From NCBI GenBank assembly GCA_023664725.1, contig JAMPFA010000016.1, positions 1 through 39,255 on the forward strand: 39,255 bases of DNA. Reading direction: 5' to 3'. This document shows positions 7,710 to 16,900 of the stretch, one piece after another. Positions within the stretch are counted from its first letter, which is position 1; each line of letters starts with the position of its first letter. The notes beneath the pieces are model-generated. The model was not told the DNA's origin. It was given only the letters and a program-made list of their open reading frames with translations, and ran no database searches. Source of the DNA: Roseburia sp. (GTDB lineage: Bacteria > Bacillota > Clostridia > Lachnospirales > Lachnospiraceae). The translations under genes and the position numbers were made by a program.

Positions 7710-7751
7710 AAGGTGTAAAATCGGTGACTTTTGGGGTTTTACACCTTTTTT
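7710..7751 (+). terminator. terminator hairpin, first of two related elements
   Basis: AAGGTGTAAAA (7710-7720) pairs perfectly with TTTTACACCTT (7737-7747), followed by more T. It ends the SDR/small gene transcript. A near copy, including part of the loop, is at 8534-8576 on the other side of the Uma2 gene. Confidence 0.8.
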
Positions 7752-7760
7752 ATGATTTTT

Positions 7761-8312
7761 TCAAAGCACCAGCTTTTTGAAATCAATCTCCAAATCATCA
7801 TATATGTTTGCTTGAACTGTATCTGCAAAGGAATACATTCCGGGAGCTGCATCCTGCTCCATATCATAGACGAGAATGGTCTGTTTTGCCGGGTCAACAA
7901 TCCAGTATTCCCGGACGCCGGCCTCTCTGTACAAAGAAAGCTTTGTGTAATAATCCATAGCCTTACTTCCCGGAGATACAATTTCGATAATCCAGTCCGG
8001 GGCGCCATTGCAGCCATGCTCATCCAATTTTGTCCTGTCACAGATTACGGATATATCCGGTTCCACATACTTGGAATCATCAGCGAAAAGGAATACCGCA
8101 AAAGGTGCGGGATACACTTTGCAGTCGCCATTGTTTTGAGCTATATAATTTCCGATTGCAAGGTGCAAAAAGGATAAAATATCCTGGTGCCTGCGGTTCG
8201 GCGGGGCCATATAATAAATCCGGCCATCTATCAGCTCCCCCCGGGTGCCTTCTGGCAGGGCATAGATATCATTTATGGTATAGTGTTTTTCCTGTGCCAA
8301 TGCTTGTGCCAT
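7761..8312 (-). CDS. Uma2-family (DUF820) PD-(D/E)XK endonuclease-like protein
   Basis: The 183-residue protein matches the Uma2 family: YTINDIYALPEGTRGELIDG at the start, EPDISVICD near residue 89, APDWIIEIVSPGS near 103-115, and KLSLYREAGVREYWIVDP near 124-141. E, D and E-x-K-like residues of the restriction-endonuclease fold can be traced, though the lysine is not obvious. Members are frequent in cyanobacteria and gut Firmicutes, often as orphans, and their biological role is unclear. ATG at 8312 has AGGAAAGGAT upstream. It is bracketed by two related hairpins, which hints at insertion as a unit. Confidence 0.85.
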   Translation of the reverse strand: MAQALAQEKHYTINDIYALPEGTRGELIDGRIYYMAPPNRRHQDILSFLHLAIGNYIAQNNGDCKVYPAPFAVFLFADDSKYVEPDISVICDRTKLDEHGCNGAPDWIIEIVSPGSKAMDYYTKLSLYREAGVREYWIVDPAKQTILVYDMEQDAAPGMYSFADTVQANIYDDLEIDFKKLVL

Positions 8313-8419
8313 AATCGTGTATCCTTTCCTCTTTAAAATTCATTTCTCCGTGTTTTGTATATTATACCACTCTCTGCACAAATTAACTATCGCTATTTTC
8401 CAACCAAAAACATCGAAAT

Positions 8420-8491
8420 TTAATCAAAATCTATCGTCCAACCATCTCCATATCCATCTTCATCGTAAACTTCTCCGGTAGACTTATTCAC
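8420..8491 (-). CDS. possible 23-residue peptide or gene remnant
   Basis: GTG at 8491 is preceded by GAAGGAG at good spacing and opens a frame that begins VNKSTGEVYD and ends GWTIDFD. The frame continues open upstream through the hairpin at 8534-8576 to a stop near 8580, so it may be the tail of a lost gene rather than a real microprotein. It is acidic and glycine/aspartate rich. Confidence 0.25.
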   Translation of the reverse strand: MNKSTGEVYDEDGYGDGWTIDFD

Positions 8492-8533
8492 ATTTTCTCC
8501 TTCTTTTTGTTTTCTGACACATTTCGGTTTAGT

Positions 8534-8576
8534 AAAAGGTGCAAAATCTGTTGCCTTTAGAAATTTTACACCTTTT
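8534..8576 (-). terminator. terminator hairpin, second of two related elements
   Basis: AAAAGGTGCAAAAT (8534-8547) pairs with ATTTTACACCTTTT (8563-8576) with one mismatch. It lies just past the stop of the PPC/FnIII gene on the minus strand and is followed by T there. The arms and part of the loop resemble the hairpin at 7710-7747. Confidence 0.65.
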
Positions 8577-8593
8577 ATATCTTAATTAATCTT

Positions 8594-10375
8594 CTATTTT
8601 TTTATCTTAATCGACTTTACATTGCTGTACGCACCATATATTTTCTTTCCATCTGCATACCCATAAGCTCGCACTTTCACATAATACTTTTTATTCTTTT
8701 TTAGTTTACTTATTGTTTTTCCATATGTTTTATAGTTTAAGTATGCCTTTCCTCTGCTCACAGAAATTTTCTTTGTCCCTTTAAAGTTTTTGCTTGTGGA
8801 ATATAGAATCTGAAATCCCTCCACAGAAGAATCCGGTTTCCAATAAACATACATCTTTCGATTTTTCTTGTTTTTTAAGGAAGTGAGCTTTACCTTTTTA
8901 GGCAAAATTTTAAATGTTTTTATCTTTTCACCAACATAGTTTCCCATACCGGTTACCTTTATCGTCGCTTTACCTATATCATAGTTGTTGGAATATTCTA
9001 CTGTATAGTCTATGTTTTGTGCCAAATTCCGCCCACCGTATGTCACTGTAACACCTGGTTTGATTTCTTTTCCGGTATAAACTTTTGTTGATGCGCAAGA
9101 AATACTTGCATTTGCAATGGATAACGGAATTTTTATGGAAAATTGATACCAACCCATAAATCCTCCATCAGAACGTATCTGTAAATAGTAAGTCCCGGCT
9201 GATAATTCATATGCATATATATCATTACTATATCCTATATTTTCATTCCAATGCAGGTAATTACTTTTTAACTCATTACCGTATACATCATATAATTTTA
9301 AATAGACATACTGTATATACGCTTGAAAATTAATCCGTATCTCAGTATTTTGGGGCAAAACAAATTTATAAAAATCAGAAGTTTCCCCGTCAGCCATAAG
9401 ACCATTATATGTTTGTTCAAAGGCAATACTATTCGCTGTTACAATCGTATCATTATTTTCAATTTCATTACTTCCAATATCGGTAAAAACATTCTGCATA
9501 GTATATTTTCCTGTATTGCCATCCTTATATACTTGCAGATAGTATGTACCTTTTTCCAGACACATTTGGTAATCATTTGTAGAATATCCTATATTGCTAT
9601 TCCAATGCGGATACTTACTCCAAAGAGTATTTCCGTCTTTATCCAGTAATTTCAAATAAATATACTCCATATACGCTTTAAACTTACAAGAAATAATTCC
9701 AGGTTTTGTTACATCAAACCTATAAATATCAGATTCCTCTCCGTGAGCCATAACGCCTGTAAACGTAGCCGTTAAATTTATAGGACGAGCGGATGCAATG
9801 GTATCGTCGTAAGTTGTATCTATGTTTCCCATTGTTACACAAGACAGTTGCATTGTATAATTTCCACTATTGGGCACAAAAGGGAGACTTAATTCAATAT
9901 AGTAATTTCCAGGATTTAAGTAACATTCAAGATCATTTGTGCCTTGCTGTAAATTAGAATTCCAGTATATTCTTTTTTCTATTATTTTATCACTACTATT
10001 ATCATATACTCTAACCGTCATTTCATTAATATACTGTACAATTCTAATATTTAAACATACAGATGAATTTTCAGAAACTGAAATCTTATAAAAATCTGTT
10101 GCATTTCCTTCTCCATAGGAATTTGCATTGAGGTTTCCATTTACAGTCCCACTTAAAGGAATGCTGGTCGCATCACTCATGGAATTTCCGGCATAAAGTT
10201 CCTCTGTCTCCTCTTCTATTGGAAATACCGTCATATCAATATTTTCTGTTTCTGCCTCACTGATTTCTTCCGTACTGTCCATTTCCGACGCATATACGGG
10301 ATGTATGCCTGTTGCCAATAATGAGATTGCTGCAATAAGAGTTGTCCATCTTTTTATCAATTTCACTGTTTTCAT
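8594..10375 (-). CDS. secreted protein with three PPC-like units and an FnIII domain
   Basis: The 593-residue precursor starts with a signal peptide (residues 1-30, cleavage probably after VYA). Three repeats of about 110 residues follow (about 61-178, 185-293, 302-412), each with DFYKF or DIYRF, a YLKLYD strand and GTYYLQ, the pattern of bacterial pre-peptidase C-terminal (PPC) domains. Residues 420-490 look like a small beta domain with IKPGVTVTYGG and KVTGMGNYVG, also present in the RCC1-lipase protein here. Residues 492-592 form a fibronectin type III domain. There is no enzyme domain, so it is likely an adhesin or scaffold. ATG at 10375 has AAAGGAG. It follows the lipoprotein gene by 71 bases and is probably in the same operon. 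Confidence 0.8.
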   Translation of the reverse strand: MKTVKLIKRWTTLIAAISLLATGIHPVYASEMDSTEEISEAETENIDMTVFPIEEETEELYAGNSMSDATSIPLSGTVNGNLNANSYGEGNATDFYKISVSENSSVCLNIRIVQYINEMTVRVYDNSSDKIIEKRIYWNSNLQQGTNDLECYLNPGNYYIELSLPFVPNSGNYTMQLSCVTMGNIDTTYDDTIASARPINLTATFTGVMAHGEESDIYRFDVTKPGIISCKFKAYMEYIYLKLLDKDGNTLWSKYPHWNSNIGYSTNDYQMCLEKGTYYLQVYKDGNTGKYTMQNVFTDIGSNEIENNDTIVTANSIAFEQTYNGLMADGETSDFYKFVLPQNTEIRINFQAYIQYVYLKLYDVYGNELKSNYLHWNENIGYSNDIYAYELSAGTYYLQIRSDGGFMGWYQFSIKIPLSIANASISCASTKVYTGKEIKPGVTVTYGGRNLAQNIDYTVEYSNNYDIGKATIKVTGMGNYVGEKIKTFKILPKKVKLTSLKNKKNRKMYVYWKPDSSVEGFQILYSTSKNFKGTKKISVSRGKAYLNYKTYGKTISKLKKNKKYYVKVRAYGYADGKKIYGAYSNVKSIKIKK

Positions 10376-10446
10376 ATTATCTCTGCTCCTTTTTATTTCA
10401 TACGTTCAAACTCACCTGTTTCCAGGCTAAAATCATTATAATACTA

Positions 10447-11328
10447 CTATTTCTCTGTACCTCCTTCATAAAATTCAAAAAGTTTAATTTCAAAATTTTT
10501 CTTTATATACCTATTTTCAATAGCTTGTGCTTCCTCCTGTGTAATGCCAATCAGGTAATCTGCATTATAGCCAAAAGTATTGTCATAGCACTCCTGTGTA
10601 CCATAAAACCACGGATTTTCCAAGTTTAACTCTTCATTAAACACAACCATTTCCTTCAGAGATAATGAACGTTTATCGGAACTAATCCCAAACATCATCA
10701 CCGAACTAACCATAGCGCCACCTGAACCTTCGTTATAAATGGTATTATCTTCACACAAATAGTAACGGTCACGTTCCATACTGCTCGCTAAATGCACTAT
10801 TTCACCATCAATATAACTATATAAATCATATATCATTCCACTCAAAGCCTCTTGCACCGTTGTCACCAATAATTCAGGTATTCCATTATTATCTAAATCT
10901 ACAAAAGCATAACCCACATCTGATAAAGTTTGTGTCTGAGGATATCCCTGAAAAAATATGAGACTAACATCTTCTGTTCTATCCCATCCATAAGATATTT
11001 TCTGGCAAAACATATCAAGAATATCCTTATACATATACTCTGCTTTGTCCCTGTTGTTATCCGATGATTCAGATGCAGTAGATACCGTGGAAGTCGTTGT
11101 TTCTATACCCTCATTATCTTCTGCTAAAGTCTCTTCTGTTGTATTTTCTATATCTAATGTATTCTTCGTATGTTCATCTATCCCGCTATCCAAATTATTA
11201 GAAATCTCTTCTTTACCAAGCGTTTCTATATTTATGTCCTTCTGCTCATTTTTCCCACAAGCTAAAGCACCTATTGACATCACCAGGAAACACGCTATGG
11301 TACATATTCTTTTTCGACATCTTCTCAT
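10447..11328 (-). CDS. lipoprotein with an EF-hand-like loop, unknown function
   Basis: The 293-residue precursor has a lipobox, ALAC, with the modified cysteine at about residue 24. A low-complexity Thr/Glu/Ser linker follows (about 28-95), then a globular domain with FVDLDNNGIPELLV, a calcium-loop pattern seen in many Lachnospiraceae lipoproteins. It should sit on the outer face of the membrane. ATG at 11328 has GGAGAAAG. A terminator at 11366-11386 separates it from the CHAP gene upstream, so it probably starts its own transcript with the PPC/FnIII gene. The ligand or role is unknown. Confidence 0.75.
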   Translation of the reverse strand: MRRCRKRICTIACFLVMSIGALACGKNEQKDINIETLGKEEISNNLDSGIDEHTKNTLDIENTTEETLAEDNEGIETTTSTVSTASESSDNNRDKAEYMYKDILDMFCQKISYGWDRTEDVSLIFFQGYPQTQTLSDVGYAFVDLDNNGIPELLVTTVQEALSGMIYDLYSYIDGEIVHLASSMERDRYYLCEDNTIYNEGSGGAMVSSVMMFGISSDKRSLSLKEMVVFNEELNLENPWFYGTQECYDNTFGYNADYLIGITQEEAQAIENRYIKKNFEIKLFEFYEGGTEK

Positions 11329-11365
11329 TTACTTTCTCCATTATAAATGCATAACATGGCAAAAA

Positions 11366-11391
11366 TTGGCTGCTATTTACAGCCAACTTTT
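11366..11391 (-). terminator. intrinsic terminator after the CHAP-dockerin gene
   Basis: CAGCCAA and TTGGCTG (arms at 11366-11372 and 11380-11386) form a stem, followed on the minus strand by TTTTT. It lies 50 bases past the stop at 11442. Confidence 0.65.
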
Positions 11392-11441
11392 ACCTTGATT
11401 ATTTTAAACCAAAAATTATCCCTTATGATTGCCTTAGCAAT

Positions 11442-13871
11442 TTACATATTACAAACCTTCACTTTCTTCGGCAACCCCTTTTTACAAAACAGCTTGGCAT
11501 AGGAATTTTTCTTTCCCTTTGGCACTTTTATTTTTGTTTTGGACGAAATTCCTTTAAACGCTTTCCCACTCAGGGACTTTGCTGTTATCTTTTTACTTTT
11601 CACTGTTATAGAGGACAATTTTTTGCAGCCGCTAAATGCCCTTGCGCCAATTTTTGTAATATTGCTGCTTAAAACAATTTGTCTCACATACTTATTATTA
11701 CGAAAAGCATTTTCAGAAATTGCCGTTACCTTACAAACAGTTCCGTCCTCTGTCTTGATTTGATTTGGAACGGTGATTGCCTTCTGTTTTTTATTTAAAA
11801 CAGCATTGTATGACACATAAACGGTATTCCCAGTAATTTGGACAACTTCATACTCTGCCGTTCCAGCAGCATCATAAAGCATATCCCCCACTTCCAAAGT
11901 ATCATCTTCCTCATCCTCTGAATCATCTTCTTCATATGATTCATCTGAAATTGTCTCATCTTCCATTTCCCCACCGGATTCTGTATCTATGGAAGTATTA
12001 CCAGGTTCTGTCTGATTACTGTTTGTAGGAATATTCCCGGATTCTGCTGGGTTACTGTTTGTTGTACTGTTATTGTCATTTGTTTCGTTGTTGCCATTAT
12101 CCGGCGTATTGGTGTTGTCCGTTGTCCCGCTCTGCAATTTTTCAATCTGCTTTCCGACAGATACCCTCACTCCGCAATCCTTACAATAGGTATCTCCCGT
12201 ATAACCGTAGGATGAAACGGTTGCCGCCTTTGCATTTCTCAGCTCTGTATGTATATGGCCTGTCGCCGTAACTGTTTTCTGTGCCGTAATCACTGTTCCA
12301 CAAACGCTGCAATGGCTCCCCTGAGTTTTTCCATTCTTCGTACAGGTAGCCGCTACTGCTACATCGGTCACTGCCCTATGTGCAGATTTGGATATTTTTG
12401 TTCCGGTAGAAAGTTTTACGCCACAATCTTTACAATATTTGTCTCCTGTATAGCCTTCCGAACTACAAGTGGCAGATTTTGCGTTTTTTATCTGCGTATG
12501 CAGATGCCCCGTTGCGGCAACTGTCTTTTGTGCCGTAATTACAGTCCCACAGACTTTACAATGGCTCCCCTGGGTTTTCCCGCTTTTTGTGCAAGTAGCC
12601 GCTACCGCTGCATCTGTTACCACTGTATGGCTTGTCTTGGAAATCGTCGCTGTGTAGGATGCCCCACAAGCGCAGGTATATGTACGCACGCCTGTACTGG
12701 AACAGGTTGCCGCTTTTGTCACTTTACTGCTGTAAGAATGTACATGGCTTTCTGCCGGAAACTTTGTAATGGCACCGACTATATACTGCTGCATCAGGGT
12801 CACGTCTTCTTTTGTCACCGCACCGTCTGCATTGACATCAGCACGCTTTTTCTGATCAGCTGTCAAGGTTTTGGTGCCGCAAGCTGCCTGGTTTACCATG
12901 GACAAATCTGTTATTGTGACATCACCGTCACCGTCAACATCACCGTAATAATATTTTTTTACTGTGAATTTGTATTCTTGTTTTTTATTCACATTTTCTC
13001 CCAAAAAATTCCCGCAGATTTCAACTACTCCAATGTATTCCCCCTCTTCTGTGGGTGTGAGTGAAAACCAGTTATTATCATTAGTATAGGTAGTGGAACC
13101 TATTACAGAACCATTTGCCCTTTTAAATGTTTCCTTTACCGTATAAGAACTTTGATGCACTTCATCCCAATTCTTTTGCGTGCGGTAATCTATAATCTGA
13201 TAACAAAGATAACAGGGTTTTCCCGCTGGGACTACCTGCGTTTCATCCCCCATCATTGATTTGGACATCCATACTGCCCACTGTGCTTTTGTAGTTGTTG
13301 GCACAGTGACTTCCGGTTTGGGTGTATTGACCGTATAGTTTGGCCTGACATATTTTCTGGTTATCGTACCTGCCGCAAGGCTGTGGCCATTTCCATCTCT
13401 GTATGCTCCATTTACGAGAGAAACTTTACTATTGTAATTGCCTTCGATTGATTGCGAACCATTTATCATTATTCCAACATGGCACCAATGAACAGAGCAG
13501 TTTGAGCAGTAATAAAATACCAAATCTCCCTTCTGGGGACTGTATACAGGCTGGCCACCGGCATTGATTATCTTGTTGTACAATGTCTGGCAGTACCCAT
13601 CAAAGGGCACCTTGCTTTCCTGCCCGGCTAACCTGGCACAATCCGAGACAAAATCCGCACACCATGCCTCCGTGTATCCCAGCTGGGCTTTTGTCTTTCC
13701 CATTTGCGCCTGGGCAACTGCGACAATGTCATCTGCCCCATTCCCGCTGAGCGAATAACTTTTGGAATAGTTCTGGCTTTTTGACTCGCTGGCAAAGGTT
13801 TGTACCGGTTCCAGGATGCATAGTATCATAAATAATATACATGCAAGCGCTATGTTTCTTTTTGTTCTCAT
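11442..13871 (-). CDS. secreted CHAP peptidase/amidase with dockerin, CxxCG and LRR modules
   Basis: The 809-residue precursor has a signal peptide (1-28). Residues about 45-180 are a CHAP domain with catalytic C71 in EAWCADF and H131 in HVGI, expected to cut peptidoglycan or peptide bonds. An Ig-like stretch covers about 195-305. Residues 308-366 are dockerin-like: DVDGDGDVTITDLS and DVNADGAVTKEDV give two calcium loops. Five CxxCG-type modules follow (about 378-575); the last has its first cysteine replaced by valine. After an acidic Asn/Thr/Asp/Glu linker (580-660) comes a BspA-type LRR_5 domain to the end. ATG at 13871 has AAGGGGGT. It is 46 bases from the RCC1-lipase stop, so the two are probably cotranscribed. 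No LPXTG anchor is present. Confidence 0.82.
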   Translation of the reverse strand: MRTKRNIALACILFMILCILEPVQTFASESKSQNYSKSYSLSGNGADDIVAVAQAQMGKTKAQLGYTEAWCADFVSDCARLAGQESKVPFDGYCQTLYNKIINAGGQPVYSPQKGDLVFYYCSNCSVHWCHVGIMINGSQSIEGNYNSKVSLVNGAYRDGNGHSLAAGTITRKYVRPNYTVNTPKPEVTVPTTTKAQWAVWMSKSMMGDETQVVPAGKPCYLCYQIIDYRTQKNWDEVHQSSYTVKETFKRANGSVIGSTTYTNDNNWFSLTPTEEGEYIGVVEICGNFLGENVNKKQEYKFTVKKYYYGDVDGDGDVTITDLSMVNQAACGTKTLTADQKKRADVNADGAVTKEDVTLMQQYIVGAITKFPAESHVHSYSSKVTKAATCSSTGVRTYTCACGASYTATISKTSHTVVTDAAVAATCTKSGKTQGSHCKVCGTVITAQKTVAATGHLHTQIKNAKSATCSSEGYTGDKYCKDCGVKLSTGTKISKSAHRAVTDVAVAATCTKNGKTQGSHCSVCGTVITAQKTVTATGHIHTELRNAKAATVSSYGYTGDTYCKDCGVRVSVGKQIEKLQSGTTDNTNTPDNGNNETNDNNSTTNSNPAESGNIPTNSNQTEPGNTSIDTESGGEMEDETISDESYEEDDSEDEEDDTLEVGDMLYDAAGTAEYEVVQITGNTVYVSYNAVLNKKQKAITVPNQIKTEDGTVCKVTAISENAFRNNKYVRQIVLSSNITKIGARAFSGCKKLSSITVKSKKITAKSLSGKAFKGISSKTKIKVPKGKKNSYAKLFCKKGLPKKVKVCNM

Positions 13872-13917
13872 AAAAATACCCCCTTATTTTATATAATGTT
13901 TTTAATTAATTTTAAAT

Positions 13918-16900
13918 TTAATTTTTCTGTACTGTTGCCTTTTTGCTAAGCCCTTTTGACTGTAAGAGTTTTTTATATGCCTTTACCTTGCCCTTTGGCA
14001 CTTTCACCACTGCCTTTTTGGATATCTTAGCGAAAGCTTTGTTTCCCACAGTGTTTTGGGTTAATTTTGTTGTATTTAAAGTAATGCGCTTTAAATTTTT
14101 ACAGTTATAAAAGGCTTTTTCCCCTATGGCCTTTACTTTGGATGGAATTATAATCTTTTTTAATTTTTTGCATCCATAAAAGACTTTGTTTCCAATGGTT
14201 TTCACATTTGCGCCTATGGAGACGCTGGTAATATTTGTGCCTTTAAGGGCATTGTCTTCAATGGCTGTTACCCTAAATTTTTTCCCGCCGATAACAACGG
14301 ATGCAGGAATTTTTACTTTTTGCATTTTTGTGTCGGTAATGCCGCAAAAGGCCGCCTCTTTTTCGTTCAAGGTTTTGTACAAGCCTTTCTCTGCTTTGTA
14401 TGTTTTTCCTTTTTTTATTGTGATGGTAAAGTTACATTCATCACTGCCCATATATTTTCCTATTCCAGTGACAACCACCGTCCCCGTTCCTATATTGACG
14501 TTATTTTTATAGGAAACCTGGTAATCCACATCAGGCGTCAGGGTTGCGCCATCGAAAGCAGCTTTTACTTCTGGGCATATAGGTTTTCCCGTATAATCGG
14601 CAGTTGTAAAGGACAGCTTAATTTTCGCACGGACATTATCGGATAAATAACGTTTGATTCCTAATACCGGAATTTCCTGCTGGGGCGTAAGTATTGCACC
14701 GCATACAGCACAATGGGTTCCTTCTGTCTTTCCTGGAACGACGTAGGTAGGGTCGGATGCTTTATCTGTAATGGGTGTGTGGGACGCTTTGGGGATCGTT
14801 TCTGTCTTTGTTTCCCCGCATACCTCACAGGTCAACAGTTTCTTGCCAGAACGGGTGCAGGTTGGTTTTCTTGTGATTTTTTCCTTTGCCCAGGTGTGCT
14901 GGTGCGATATCTTGTCTATTTCCTGGCCATCTTCCATTACTTCGGCTACTACTGCTCCTTCTTTGTCACAAACCAGGAGTTGTACATCTGGAACTTCTGT
15001 TTTAGACCCAATCATAGATTTCATCCGTTTATTTTTTTCCAATGCAACGTTAGTAAACACTTTATACATTTCATCAGAACTCTTATCTGCAACTGTATAA
15101 CTCATCGTCCCGGTATCTGTGCCAACAAAATCCACTGTATAATTTCCTTCTTTTTTGAGGGTGATAAATTTTGCGTCTTCCATTACCGCAATGATTACAT
15201 TTTCGTCCCCCTCATTCACAACGGTATTGTCCACCACACTTGCAGCCACATTCCCGTTTGCATCATTTACATAGACATCTACGGGACAGAAAACCGCAAC
15301 TGTCAGAACATCTTCTTGGATAGGGGCGTGGTAATTTTCATCCATTAATAATTGAGCCAGGTATGTACTGAGATGATGGAATACTCCCCCATCTCCTGAT
15401 AACAATGCGCTCCCTAAATGCGTAATATTACCTGCCGTGGAACCGTCACGCCAATTGTCATCATCATAATCATATTTCCATTCCTGACCGCCATACAACT
15501 CAGAATACGTATTCAAAAATTTATCCCCATACCCCATAGGTATGTCATTGCCATATCGCTGCATTCCAGGCAATGCTCCTTTGATGTCTAACCAGCCTGC
15601 ATCTACATAATTCGTTGCCTGTCCCACAGTAGGAACCAAATCTTTCTTCCCAATGTAATTATATATATGTGCATTAGTTCTTTTATCAGAAGGCTTTGTG
15701 CAGTTAAAAGGCGATGCATAGGTATAACATGCAATCTGGCTGGCAACAACACCTTCTGTCATTAGTTTATTACCCAAATAACTGCTCATAGTGCCTCCCA
15801 GACTGTGCCCGGTAATAAAAAATCTGTTATGGGAATCATTGATATCAATCTTTCTTTTATCAAGTGCATACTTGATTAGTGTGCAAAAATCATCACCACG
15901 ATATTTAAAAAAACCGCCTGCATACATCAAGTTACCCAACCATTCCGGCCCTCCCTGGGTTCCTCTTGCAACTGCTGTAATAATATTATAATCCTCATTG
16001 CCAATTCTTATTGTCCTTACACCTGCAAAAGCGCAGTATCCGGTATTGGTACTTGTATCTTCATAGTGGCATATATCGTCCTTTTTATCTAAAAGACCAA
16101 AGGATATCATTCTTTCGGCAACAGCATCTTCCCCGAAGTATGTATCCTGGGATAATAACAATCCTTCCAATGCCAGTGACTTGTTTCTGTCACCAATATG
16201 GATTAAAGAATCTAAATCCCAGTCAATAGATATATTTGCAGATAAATCCTTCTCCTGAAAAGTCGCCAGTGTTTTTCCAGAAAGATTTTCTGATGTCACT
16301 GTTATATGGCATTTTGCCGTTACATCCGTTCCTGTTGAGATAATGATATCTGTTTCCCCCGGATTTACGCCAGTCAGTTCAATGTCAAAATACGCATGTG
16401 AGGGGGTTTCGATATCTTTAAAATAATCACCCAAATTTACTTTGCATATACTTTCATCATTACTTGATACTGTAAGATTCTTGATAAGAGTTGTCACTTC
16501 CTGCTCACTGGATGCAATTAATTCTACTGAAAGTTTATCTTTGGTTTGGGCTGCAATTTGTTTTTCTTTTGGACAGGAAATATTACCTGCTGTTTCACCA
16601 TTTAGATTACCTGAATTTAGATTGCCTAAATTCATTATTTTTATTGGAGTAAGCTGGTCTTCTGTTGTACCATTTCCTACTTGACCGCCAACTGCATCCC
16701 CCCAACAATATACATCTCCATTGAAGGTTATTGCACAATTGCAAGTGTCATCCACTGAAACAGTAATCACATCACTTAATATTTTTACTGGAGTAAGTTG
16801 AATTTCTGTTGTACCATTTCCTACCTGACCGTCATCGTTAGTTCCCCAGCAGTATAAATCTCCATTGGAGGTTATTGCACCACTATGAGGACGATAGTCA

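Noticed and set aside
12249..13064. Long plus-strand frame opposite the CHAP-dockerin gene
   Set aside because: It is the complement of the CxxCG repeats; the product is cysteine-rich nonsense without a ribosome binding site.
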